This document shows positions 56,275 to 63,851 of a stretch of 64,000 nt of DNA, in pieces. Under the pieces are notes generated by a model. The model was not told the DNA's origin. It made no database searches and saw nothing but the letters and a program-made list of their open reading frames with translations. Each line of letters opens with the position of its first letter. Position 1 is the first letter of the stretch. This DNA comes from WJKR01 sp964556395 (GTDB taxonomy: Archaea; Nanobdellota; Nanobdellia; Woesearchaeales; WJKR01), in contig CAZKVR010000003.1 in the NCBI GenBank assembly GCA_964556395.1, positions 1 through 64,000 on the forward strand, given 5' to 3'. Position numbers and translations under genes: made by a program.

Positions 56275-56630
56275 TCATACTTGCCGTCCACGCCGCCGGC
56301 GAGCCGGTTGGCAGACTTGCCCTTCACCTTCTCGACCGGGAAGCGCTCGTCGTACTCATCCAAGACGTCGGTGATGGCCTTCTTCGCATCGACGTCGCAG
56401 AGGTGGGCGACCTTCAAGGTGATGAAGAGCATGTCGCCGACGAAGTCCTCGACCTCGCCCTTGTGCTCACGTATGAGGCGTTGCTGGGTCTCGGCGTCCA
56501 CCCACTTGATCACGTTCCAGAACTCGCCGATCTCCTCGTTCATGTTAAGGAGCAAGTCCTTGATGCTGTGAGGCGTGTCCCAACCCCTCGCCACGTCGAA
56601 CTCTTTTATACGTTGTTGCGACTCTCTCAT
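56271..56630 (-). CDS. MazG-like nucleotide pyrophosphohydrolase
   Basis: The 119-residue protein has the all-alpha NTP pyrophosphatase pattern: LLLNMNEEIGEFWNVIKW with E-E-x-x-E, and VEDFVGDMLFITLKVAH with E-x-x-D. It likely hydrolyses non-canonical or excess NTPs. The TATA-like TCATATAGTA (minus strand) gives a leaderless ATG at 56630. It overlaps the end of the convergent PHP gene by 4 bases. Confidence 0.8.
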   Translation of the reverse strand: MRESQQRIKEFDVARGWDTPHSIKDLLLNMNEEIGEFWNVIKWVDAETQQRLIREHKGEVEDFVGDMLFITLKVAHLCDVDAKKAITDVLDEYDERFPVEKVKGKSANRLAGGVDGKYD

Positions 56631-56709
56631 ACCTATTGAGAGTAAGACGATACTATATGAAGGTTTCCCCACAACAAACCTTTTAAAACAACCTTCAAGC
56701 ATTGGCGTG

Positions 56710-56961
56710 ATGGCGATGCGGAAGAAGGTGTACGGCCAGAACCGGATGGAGAAATGCCCGTTATGCGGCGACAACGCGCTGCACAAGAACAAGCAAGGCA
56801 TCCCGGTGTGCAAGGACCACGTCGACTTCGAGATAGAATTGAAGTGCGCGTGCGGCGACTACCTCGACCCGAAAGAAGGGAAGTGGGGGACGTTCTTCGT
56901 CTGCATGCACTGCGGCGCCATCTCCTGGCACAAGGCGATGGTGATGAACGGGCTGGACTAG
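56710..56961 (+). CDS. 83-residue zinc-ribbon protein
   Basis: The protein contains CPLCGDNALHKNKQGIPVC with a following H, and CACGDYLDPKEG...CMHCG, two zinc sites of ribbon type. It resembles small archaeal nucleic-acid-binding zinc proteins with no assigned function. TATA CCTTTTAAAAC (about 56680-56690) lies 27 bases before the ATG at 56710. The end overlaps the convergent HD-domain gene by 4 bases. Confidence 0.7.
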   Translation: MAMRKKVYGQNRMEKCPLCGDNALHKNKQGIPVCKDHVDFEIELKCACGDYLDPKEGKWGTFFVCMHCGAISWHKAMVMNGLD

Positions 56962-57659
56962 AAGTCAAACTGCCTACGGTACGCGTCAAGGTTCTCATCG
57001 ATGAAGTACGCCAACGCCCACGGCTTGGCACCCTCCCAGCCGCGGTGGCACGCCCACTTCCGCTTCCCCTGTATCTTCCTCGACACGTCCGCACCCCATT
57101 CGCGATAATTGATGCCCATGGTCACCTTCTCCAAAAGCCCTTGCGAGGAGAGGTTGTGAGGGTCCAAGGTGTTGACGCCGAGATCCGCCAACTTCACCAC
57201 CCTGACACGCGGGTCGTACGCCTGCGCAAGCCTCGCGATATACTCTCCGGCGTCAGGCTCGACCTGGTTCCACTTGAGGCCGACGTTCTTCGACAGCAAC
57301 GCCACCGCCCCGGCGACGCCCGAGCTGAAATCCCTCTCTACGAGGTCCAACAAGTCTTCAGGACTATGCTTGTGCTCCTTAGAGTCCTCCGCCGTGTCGT
57401 GCAGCAAGGCGGCGCACAGCGTCGGAGGATCCCTGAAGCCGTAGCCATGGAGGACTCGAGCGACGCCGAGGGGGTGGAGGTAATAGGGCTCGCCGTTGCC
57501 ACGCCTCACCTGGCCGGCGTGGAGCTCCTTCGCCAAGCCCAACGCCTTATAGACTTCATCAACACCCACTCCTTCCAAGGGCGAAGGGTAGACCTCGGAC
57601 AGGAAATCCTCGTCGCGAGACCAGACGAACCCCCCATCAGGAACCCAGAGACCCCCCAT
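56958..57659 (-). CDS. HD-domain phosphohydrolase (SpoT/MESH1-like)
   Basis: The 233-residue protein carries an HD domain of the (p)ppGpp-hydrolase type: HAGQVRRGNGEPYYLHPLGV, ALLHDTAEDS and VVKLADLGVNT in the order found in MESH1/SpoT hydrolases. No synthetase domain is present. The ATG at 57659 is preferred over the longer reading from 57758 because the TATA box GCTTTTATAGG (minus strand, about 57682-57692) lies within the longer form. In archaea (p)ppGpp is not generally used, so the substrate may be another nucleotide such as NADPH or ppGpp-like molecules. Confidence 0.7.
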   Translation of the reverse strand: MGGLWVPDGGFVWSRDEDFLSEVYPSPLEGVGVDEVYKALGLAKELHAGQVRRGNGEPYYLHPLGVARVLHGYGFRDPPTLCAALLHDTAEDSKEHKHSPEDLLDLVERDFSSGVAGAVALLSKNVGLKWNQVEPDAGEYIARLAQAYDPRVRVVKLADLGVNTLDPHNLSSQGLLEKVTMGINYREWGADVSRKIQGKRKWACHRGWEGAKPWALAYFIDENLDAYRRQFDF

Positions 57660-57796
57660 ACGGTCGGGAGCGAGCGCTCCTATAAAAGCCTCACGCCTGC
57701 CAGACCACAACTTATTTAAAAACGCCTTCTTTTTCGAAGCGTATAGGGGTTGTTGCACGACATCTCAATTTGTGATGATCCTGAAAGGTGAAACAC

Positions 57797-58333
57797 ATGG
57801 CAGACAAAGCGCAAGAAGGCATGAAGGTCAAGATCCACTACACCGGAAAGCTCGACGACGGAGAGGTCTTCGACAGCAGCGAGGGCAAGGACCCGCTGGA
57901 ATTCGTCATCGGCGAAGGCAAAATCATCCAGGGCTTCGAGGAAGGCGTCGTCGGCATGGCCGTCGGCGAAGAGAAGGACCTCACCATCCCGCCCGAGAAG
58001 GCGTACGGCCACCCGCGCGACGAACTCGTCCAGCAAGTCCCGAAGGAGAAGCTAGGAGACCTCAAGCCGGAAGAAGGCATGATGATCGGCATGCAAGTCC
58101 CGGGCGTCGAGCAGGTCTTCCCCGCGAAGATCACCGAGGTCAAGGAAGACGGCAGCGTCACGGTCGACCTCAACCCACCCCTCGCCGGCAAGACACTCCA
58201 CTTCCACATCAAACTGGAAGGTGCCGAAGAGGCGCCCGCGCAGGAAGGCTCCGAGGCAGAGCAAGCGCAGGCCCCTCAAGAGTCCGAGTCCCCGGAGAGC
58301 TCCGGCGACGAGCAGAAGGACAAGGCCCAATAA
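57797..58333 (+). CDS. FKBP-type peptidyl-prolyl isomerase (SlyD-like) with acidic tail
   Basis: The 178-residue protein has an FKBP core split by an insert-in-flap chaperone domain as in SlyD: GMKVKIHYTGKLDDGEVFDS, EFVIGEGKIIQGFEEGVVGM, KAYGHPRDELVQQVPKE (insert) and VDLNPPLAGKTLHFHIKL. It ends with a 40-residue tail of E, Q, A, P and S. AAAGGTGAAACAC precedes the ATG. A T-run follows. It helps fold proline-limited proteins in the cytosol. Confidence 0.9.
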   Translation: MADKAQEGMKVKIHYTGKLDDGEVFDSSEGKDPLEFVIGEGKIIQGFEEGVVGMAVGEEKDLTIPPEKAYGHPRDELVQQVPKEKLGDLKPEEGMMIGMQVPGVEQVFPAKITEVKEDGSVTVDLNPPLAGKTLHFHIKLEGAEEAPAQEGSEAEQAQAPQESESPESSGDEQKDKAQ

Positions 58334-58336
58334 ACC

Positions 58337-58358
58337 GTTTTTCTTCTTTTCCCATTCT
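58337..58358 (+). terminator. T-rich terminator after the FKBP gene
   Basis: GTTTTTCTTCTTTTCCCATTCT follows the stop codon at 58333 and fits oligo-T termination. Confidence 0.5.
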
Positions 58359-58421
58359 TCGTACCGGCTCCGCGTGAGCAGGGAGAAGATTTATTAACCA
58401 CACCCCTCCCGCCACAAGCAT

Positions 58422-58784
58422 ATGACTACGCTCATCACATGCCTAAGTACAGGCAAAGGAAGCTGGGGCCACGTGTCAAGGCTCATCGCACAGCAGGAGT
58501 GGGAGAAGATCATCATCGTGACGAACGAGTTCGGACACGAGCGGTTCTCGAACGAGAAGGAGTTCACGCCCATCGTGATAGACGCGAAGAAGCCGATGGG
58601 AGAGCTCGTCAGCGACATCAAGCAAGCGTTGTCGGAACAGGACATCCAAGAGACGGAAGTCGCGCTGAACATGTACTCCGGCAGCGGCAAGGAGCACATG
58701 GCACTGTTGGCAGCGGTGCTGAAGTCAGGCCTCGGGCCCAGGCTCATCATCCCGACTGACGAGGGCGGCACCGAAGAGCTCTAA
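58422..58784 (+). CDS. Small Rossmann-like protein, possibly CARF-like
   Basis: The 120-residue protein has alternating strands and helices: TTLITCLSTGKGSWGHVSRL, KIIIVTNEFGHERF, FTPIVIDAKKPMGELVSDI and ALNMYSGSGKEHMALLAAVL with final RLIIPTDEGG. The combination of a first loop after CLSTGKG and a later N-x-Y-S-G-S-G-K-x-x-M recalls CARF domains, which bind cyclic oligonucleotides, but similarity is weak and no CRISPR or effector gene is near. TATA GATTTATTAACC lies 27 bases before the ATG. Confidence 0.45.
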   Translation: MTTLITCLSTGKGSWGHVSRLIAQQEWEKIIIVTNEFGHERFSNEKEFTPIVIDAKKPMGELVSDIKQALSEQDIQETEVALNMYSGSGKEHMALLAAVLKSGLGPRLIIPTDEGGTEEL

Positions 58785-59371
58785 ACCTTCCTGGAGCGGT
58801 AGACGCGGAACCCACCACCCTTACCGAGGACGTCGACGTTCCCGAAAACCTCTTTCATCTCCTTCTCGAACGTGGCTCCACCCTTCTTATGACGGGCGAC
58901 GAGCTGCAACGAGCCACCCTCTTCGAGGCGCTCGTACGACTCCCTGATGAGCCTGAAGCACACGTCGCGGCCAGCGGCGTACGGCGGGTTCAACAAGACC
59001 GCGTCGAACGAGCCAGAAAGGTTTGAGAACCCGTCAGACAATACCACCTCTGCCTCCACGCCGACCCGCTCGAGGTTCTTCCGTGCCAAGGTAACGGCGC
59101 GGCGGTTGACGTCACTCATGACGACCTCCAACGAAGGATGGAGGGACTTGACGACGAGGCCGACCGGCCCCCAGCCGCAGCCGAGGTCGAGCACCCTGCC
59201 TGACCCGGGAAGGGAAGCGTTCTCTATCAGCAAGGACGTGCCGTTGTCCAGGGAGTCCTTGGAGAACACGCCGTTCGCCGTGACGGCTGAGAACGACCGG
59301 CCACGGGCGTTGAAGGAGACCGCCTGCTCGCGGACCGGGCCGCGCTGCTCCTGGTCGTAGTAGTGCGCCAC
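58781..59371 (-). CDS. RsmC-like methyltransferase (MTS family)
   Basis: The 196-residue protein has SAM motif RVLDLGCGWGPVGLVVKSLH, EVVMSDVNRRAVTLARKNL and the catalytic NPPYAAGRDV of small-domain RNA/DNA methyltransferases that modify exocyclic amines, like the catalytic half of RsmC (16S m2G). The N-terminal half begins with QAVSFNARGRSFSAVTANGVFSKDSLDNG. The rRNA target is inferred. It overlaps the convergent small Rossmann gene by 4 bases. Confidence 0.85.
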   Translation of the reverse strand: MAHYYDQEQRGPVREQAVSFNARGRSFSAVTANGVFSKDSLDNGTSLLIENASLPGSGRVLDLGCGWGPVGLVVKSLHPSLEVVMSDVNRRAVTLARKNLERVGVEAEVVLSDGFSNLSGSFDAVLLNPPYAAGRDVCFRLIRESYERLEEGGSLQLVARHKKGGATFEKEMKEVFGNVDVLGKGGGFRVYRSRKV

Positions 59372-59380
59372 AGGCCCACC

Positions 59381-60130
59381 TCACATGACGCCGAAGAGGG
59401 CGTAGAGGAAGCGGTCGGCGGACTTGACGACCTCGTCAGCGTCGGTGCCTTGGATGACGAGGCACTGCGGGTACTGTTCGGGGACGCCGACGTAGTTCCG
59501 GTCGTGCTCGCGGAGGTAGATGACGAACGTGTCCTCACCTGAAGAGGAGCAGTCGACGATCGGCGTGTCCTCCGACACGCTCTCAGGCCTCTTTGTCAGG
59601 CCGACCCTGGTAGGGATGTTGTAGATGTCGTACCGTTCCCCGGTGATCTTGGCGATCTCGACGCCGGCGATGACGACGCCGGAGGGGGCTTCAGGGTTCA
59701 TCGTGATGAACAACCGGCCGTCGCCGGTCTGGTTGACCATGGTGGAGAGGGCCTGGACTGTCTCGACCGCCTTGGGGTCGATGGGGATGTCCTCGAGCTC
59801 TTCAGGGAGGTGGTGGACCGCGACGCGGTAGGGCTGGCCGTTCACCATGACGCGGACGGACCACATGTCATCTTGCTCTATGAAGCAGAAGTTGTTGTAC
59901 TCCTCATCGCAATCCTCGGATGCCGGGTCCATGCTGCTCCACGCGCCGATGACGAGGATGGCGGCGATGACGACGAGGGCTCCGACGAGGTACCAGACGG
60001 CTTTCGTACTTTCCTTCTTGCCTTCAGGCTCGACGGATGCCTTCTTCGTAGAGGTTTTCTTCGCGGACTTCTTGGGAGCGGCTTTCTTCGCCGCCTTCTT
60101 CGCGGACTTCTCAGGTTGCTTGTCGGTCAT
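59381..60130 (-). CDS. Single-helix surface protein with Lys-rich N-terminus (paralogue of next gene)
   Basis: The 249-residue protein has a 43-residue cytoplasmic Lys/Ala-rich start, one membrane helix (AVWYLVGALVVIAAILVIGA) and a C-terminal exterior domain. Its domain parallels that of the adjacent gene: LFITMNPEAP against LVLTFDPEAP, and CL...ADRFLYALFGV against CL...RDALVYSYYGV. Both therefore descend from one ancestor. Four Cys in the exterior part may form disulfides. No known family. Confidence 0.65.
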   Translation of the reverse strand: MTDKQPEKSAKKAAKKAAPKKSAKKTSTKKASVEPEGKKESTKAVWYLVGALVVIAAILVIGAWSSMDPASEDCDEEYNNFCFIEQDDMWSVRVMVNGQPYRVAVHHLPEELEDIPIDPKAVETVQALSTMVNQTGDGRLFITMNPEAPSGVVIAGVEIAKITGERYDIYNIPTRVGLTKRPESVSEDTPIVDCSSSGEDTFVIYLREHDRNYVGVPEQYPQCLVIQGTDADEVVKSADRFLYALFGVM

Positions 60131-60145
60131 GAGTATTCACCAGTC

Positions 60146-60751
60146 TTAAGAGGATTCGTACACGCCATAATAGGAGTAGACGAGAGCGTCGCGGAGCTCG
60201 TAGAACGCGGTACCGTTGCCTTTCATGCGGAGACAAGAGTCGTCCTTGACGAGAGCTGTCTCATCGCTGAGCTCGAAGGAGACGACAGGAACCTCAGCCG
60301 TGGCGTTGGCACACGTCGCGACAGGGAGGTCGTAAGCGCTCGAATTCGTCGTCACCGCGTTGATGGCGGGCTTCTGCAACAACGAGGAGAGGTCGAGCCG
60401 GACTTCCGAGAGGGCTCCGAGCTGCTCCTGCGGGGCTTCGGGGTCGAAGGTGAGGACGAGAGCCTGCGAGCCGCGGAGGAGCGACTTGGCATCCGCGGAG
60501 AGGGCGTATTGCTCGATGCTGCTCGGCAGACGGTAGTACGACACGTCCTGGCCGGTGAGGTCGGCCGTGTACATCCGCGTGTCCTGGTCGATGGCGAACG
60601 TGATGCCGTAATCCTTGACGGTCTGGTCCTGCGCCCCCCGTCCTGAGAGGTAGACGCCGAAGCCGCTCATCACCATGAGGAACGCCACGACGACGGCCAT
60701 GATTATCCTGTTGCGCCGTTCCTTCCGGCGCTCGATGCGTCGCAATGCCAT
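60146..60751 (-). CDS. Single-helix surface protein (paralogue of 59381 gene)
   Basis: The 201-residue protein has a short basic start (RRIERRKERRNR), one membrane helix (IIMAVVVAFLMVMSGFGVYL) and an exterior domain with a Cys pair (ATCANA, DSCLRM). See the preceding entry for the matches with its neighbour. TATA ATTTTAAAAGC (minus strand, about 60775-60785) gives a leaderless ATG at 60751. The two genes are 15 bases apart and form an operon. Confidence 0.65.
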   Translation of the reverse strand: MALRRIERRKERRNRIIMAVVVAFLMVMSGFGVYLSGRGAQDQTVKDYGITFAIDQDTRMYTADLTGQDVSYYRLPSSIEQYALSADAKSLLRGSQALVLTFDPEAPQEQLGALSEVRLDLSSLLQKPAINAVTTNSSAYDLPVATCANATAEVPVVSFELSDETALVKDDSCLRMKGNGTAFYELRDALVYSYYGVYESS

Positions 60752-60984
60752 ACGGTTGGAGTGATGAGGATATTTTAAAAGCTTCCGGTGCTCGGCTGGC
60801 GTGTAGAAAAAACCAAGCGAACAACGAGGATAACTCTTGCGTCCGGTAAGAACAAGTCTGATTTATAAAAAAGCACTTCTTGCAAGAGCCATTCAGGCGC
60901 CGCGACCACTACAAGAGCAAGATAGTCTGCAAATCCATACTTGAGGAAACTTATTTAAACCGCGGTCCGTCTACAAAGAACAAC
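60752..60984. promoter_or_regulatory. 233-base intergenic region with three TATA boxes
   Basis: The minus-strand TATA for the surface-protein operon is at about 60775-60785. On the plus strand ATTTATAAAA at 60861-60870 predicts a transcript from about 60893, and TTATTTAAAC at 60951-60960 predicts a leaderless alaS start at 60985. The first plus-strand box may give a longer alaS mRNA or a separate RNA of about 60-90 bases. No tRNA fold is seen. Confidence 0.4.
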
Positions 60985-63528
60985 ATGGTCATGCCTGACA
61001 AGGAGGTCAAGCGCTGGTTCAAGGCCGAGGCGAGCAAGGACCCCGACAAGTACTACGCGACCGAGGTGTTGCGTGCCGAGGGTTTCAAACGGAGCCAGTG
61101 CGCCGAGTGCGGCACCTATTATTGGAGCACTGACGAGGGCCGCACGACGTGCGACGACCCGGCCTGCTCTGGCGGCTTCCGCTTCTTCGAGGACAACCCT
61201 GCCAAGGAGCCGATGGACTACGTCCGGACGTGGAAGGCTTTCAAGAATCTCATGGAGGGTCGCGGCTACACTGCTATCGAGCGCTACCCGGTCATCGCGC
61301 GGTGGCGGGCCGACACGGAGTTCGTCCAGGCGAGCATCTACGACTTCCAACCCTACGTCGTGACGGGCGAGGTGGACCCGCCGGCCAACCCGCTGGTCGT
61401 GCCGCAGTTCTCATTACGTTTCAATGATGTGGACAACGTCGGCGTGACGATGAGCCACATGACCGGGTTCGTCATGATAGGCCAGCACGCGTTCATGCCC
61501 AAGGATGAGTGGGATCAGGACAAGGTGTTCAGGGACATCTACGCCTGGCTCCGTGAAGGCCTCGGGCTCCCTAAGGATGAGATCACGTTCCACGAGGACT
61601 CGTGGGCGGGCGGCGGCAACTTCGGGCCTTGTATGGAGTTCTTCAGCCGTGGCTGCGAGCTGGGCAACCAGGTGTACATGCTGTACGAGCAGACCGCGGA
61701 CGGCCATAAGGAGTTGCCGCTGAAGGTGCTCGACATGGGGATGGGCCATGAGCGCGTCGCCTGGTTCACCCAGGGGAAAGGCACGATCTACGACGCGGCG
61801 TTCCCGACGGTGATGGAGAAGCTGCGTTCACGGACGGATGTGGCGTACGACGAGGAGCTCGTGAGGAAGTACCTGCCTTACGCGTCCTACCTCAACGCCG
61901 ACGAGACGGACGACGTCGAGGCCGAGTGGCAGCGCGTCGCGGACGCGGTGGGGAGGAGCGTCGATGACGTTAAGGCGTTCGTCAAGCCGCTCGCCGCGTT
62001 GTACAGCGTGGCCGAGCACGCCCGGTCGTTGCTCGTGGCGTTGAGCGACGGCGGCCTGCCGAGCAACGTCGGCGGCGGCTACAACCTCAGGGTCATCCTG
62101 CGACGCGCGTTGCGGTTCCTCGACGAGTATGGCTGGGACGTGAAGCTGTACGAGGTGTGCGAGTGGCACGCCGACTACCTCAAGGGATTGTTCCCGGAGC
62201 TGTCTGAGAACCTCGACGAGGTGAAGGAGATACTCGCGTACGAGGAGCGGCGCTACGAGGAGTCGAAGGAGCGCAATGCCAAGCTCGTCAAGCGATTGGT
62301 GGAGAAGGGCGAGGATTTCTCGACTGGGAAGCTCATCGAATTGTACGACAGCAAGGGTGTCGCGCCCGAAGAGGTCGCCAAGGCTGCGGCCGAGGCGGGC
62401 CAGGAGGTCGAGGTGCCTGAGAACTTCTACGCGTTGGTGGCTGAGAAGCACGCGGATGAGGGAGCGGGCGCGACGAGAACCGGCAAGGAGGAGTCCTTGC
62501 CGTTGGACGAGTTGCCGCCGACCGACGCGTTGTACTTCGACCATTATGATTACGTGGATTTCACAGGACGTGTCATCAGGATCATCGACAACAACGTGGT
62601 GTTGGACCGTACGGCGTTCTACCCCACGAGCGGCGGGCAGGTCCATGACAAGGGCACGCTGGGAGGTGTCGAGGTCGTCGAGGTGTTCTCGCAGGCCACG
62701 CCGGAAGGCAAGGTTATAGTCCATGTATTGGCTGATGAGCCCGGCTTCAAGGAAGGCGACAAGGTGGAAGGGAGGATAGACCTGGAGCGGCGCGCGCAAC
62801 TGGCGCAACACCACACGGCGACGCACATCCTCACGGGTTCCGCCCGGCGGGTGTTGGGGGATCACGTGTGGCAGGCTGGCGCGGCCAAGACTCCTGAGAA
62901 GAGCCGGTTGGACATCACGCATTATGAGCAGCTCTCGGACGAAGAGTTGGAGAGTATTGAACGGTTGGCCAACGAGGTCGTGGACGAGAACCGTCCGGTG
63001 TACAAGTCTTTCATGGCGCGCGACCTGGCGGAGGCGGAGTATGGCTTCAGGCTCTACCAGGGCGGCGCGGTGCCTGGCAAGAGGTTGCGTATCGTCAACA
63101 TCGAGGGTTTCGACGTCGAGGCTTGCGGTGGCACCCACCTGGACGTGACGGGTGACGTCGGGCACGTCAAGATCCTCAAGACGAGCAAGATCCAGGACGG
63201 TGTCGTCAGGCTCGAGTTCGTCGCAGGGGCTGCGGCCGAGGCGGCGCTCGCGCATGAGCGGCAGTTGTTGGAAGAGTCTTTGGCGGTCGTGGGCGGTGTT
63301 GAGAGGCAGTTGCCGGCTAGGGCTGAGGAGTTGTTCCGGCTGTGGAAGAAGGCTAAGAAGGGCAAGCTGGACGAGTTCGGATTATCGGCGACTGAGGAGA
63401 CGGACGGCGACCCGTTGGTGGAAGCTTCGAAGGTGTTGAAGACCCAGCCCGAGCACGTGCCGAAGACGCTGAAGCGGTTCTCGCAGGACATCGAGAAGCG
63501 GTTGTCGAAGAAGAATTCTGAAAAATAA
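60985..63528 (+). CDS. alaS: Alanine--tRNA ligase (archaeal AlaRS)
   Basis: The 847-residue class II synthetase has the N-terminal catalytic domain (including EDSWAGGGNFGPCMEFFSRG), the archaeal Cys-rich insertion CAECGTYYW...CDDPAC near residue 38, the editing domain with metal-binding HHTATHIL and CGGTHLDVT, and a shortened C-terminal part. In archaea AlaRS dimerises through a C-terminal segment; here the end is KRLSKKNSEK, a little shorter than usual. The ATG at 60985 sits 25 bases after a TATA box. Its substrate tRNA-Ala(GGC) is at 4054. Confidence 0.96.
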   Translation: MVMPDKEVKRWFKAEASKDPDKYYATEVLRAEGFKRSQCAECGTYYWSTDEGRTTCDDPACSGGFRFFEDNPAKEPMDYVRTWKAFKNLMEGRGYTAIERYPVIARWRADTEFVQASIYDFQPYVVTGEVDPPANPLVVPQFSLRFNDVDNVGVTMSHMTGFVMIGQHAFMPKDEWDQDKVFRDIYAWLREGLGLPKDEITFHEDSWAGGGNFGPCMEFFSRGCELGNQVYMLYEQTADGHKELPLKVLDMGMGHERVAWFTQGKGTIYDAAFPTVMEKLRSRTDVAYDEELVRKYLPYASYLNADETDDVEAEWQRVADAVGRSVDDVKAFVKPLAALYSVAEHARSLLVALSDGGLPSNVGGGYNLRVILRRALRFLDEYGWDVKLYEVCEWHADYLKGLFPELSENLDEVKEILAYEERRYEESKERNAKLVKRLVEKGEDFSTGKLIELYDSKGVAPEEVAKAAAEAGQEVEVPENFYALVAEKHADEGAGATRTGKEESLPLDELPPTDALYFDHYDYVDFTGRVIRIIDNNVVLDRTAFYPTSGGQVHDKGTLGGVEVVEVFSQATPEGKVIVHVLADEPGFKEGDKVEGRIDLERRAQLAQHHTATHILTGSARRVLGDHVWQAGAAKTPEKSRLDITHYEQLSDEELESIERLANEVVDENRPVYKSFMARDLAEAEYGFRLYQGGAVPGKRLRIVNIEGFDVEACGGTHLDVTGDVGHVKILKTSKIQDGVVRLEFVAGAAAEAALAHERQLLEESLAVVGGVERQLPARAEELFRLWKKAKKGKLDEFGLSATEETDGDPLVEASKVLKTQPEHVPKTLKRFSQDIEKRLSKKNSEK

Positions 63529-63534
63529 GAAGAT

Positions 63535-63849
63535 TTATCGTTTCTGCTCGCGGCCGCTGTGCCTTGCTATCAGGGCTATGAGGAGCAGTACCAATCCGAG
63601 GATGAGGTAGCCCGCCCCTTGTCCGAGCTGCGGCAGGGCGTCGTTGAGCAGTTTGGCGATGCCGACGAGTCCGAAGACGAGTCCTAGGATGACGAACGCC
63701 AAGAGTATGAGCTGTCGCACGACGTTCTCGGCGGCCTGCTCGACCGCCAGCTTGACCTCGTCGATGGTGGTGTCGACTCGTTCTTGGACCTCGTCGAGGA
63801 CGGTCTCTCCTAGAAGGGACGCGAGACCTTTAAAGAGTCCTTTGAGCAT
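63535..63849 (-). CDS. YqjE-like membrane protein (holin-superfamily, DUF1469-like)
   Basis: The 104-residue protein has an amphipathic N-terminal helix (VDTTIDEVKLAVEQAAENVV) and two membrane helices (LILLAFVILGLVFGLVGIA and AGYLILGLVLLLIALIA). This layout matches YqjE/Phage_holin_3_6 proteins. It is downstream of, and 2 bases from, a gene ending like YqjD, which repeats the yqjD-yqjE order of enterobacteria. The assignment is based on architecture and context. Confidence 0.6.
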   Translation of the reverse strand: MLKGLFKGLASLLGETVLDEVQERVDTTIDEVKLAVEQAAENVVRQLILLAFVILGLVFGLVGIAKLLNDALPQLGQGAGYLILGLVLLLIALIARHSGREQKR

Positions 63850-63851
63850 GG

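Noticed and set aside
58422..58784. Firm assignment as a CRISPR-associated protein
   Set aside because: Similarity to CARF is weak and no cas gene or array is nearby. Kept only as a hypothesis.
61828..63255. 475-residue open frame on the minus strand
   Set aside because: Antisense to alaS, whose motifs are unmistakable. No promoter or domain supports it.
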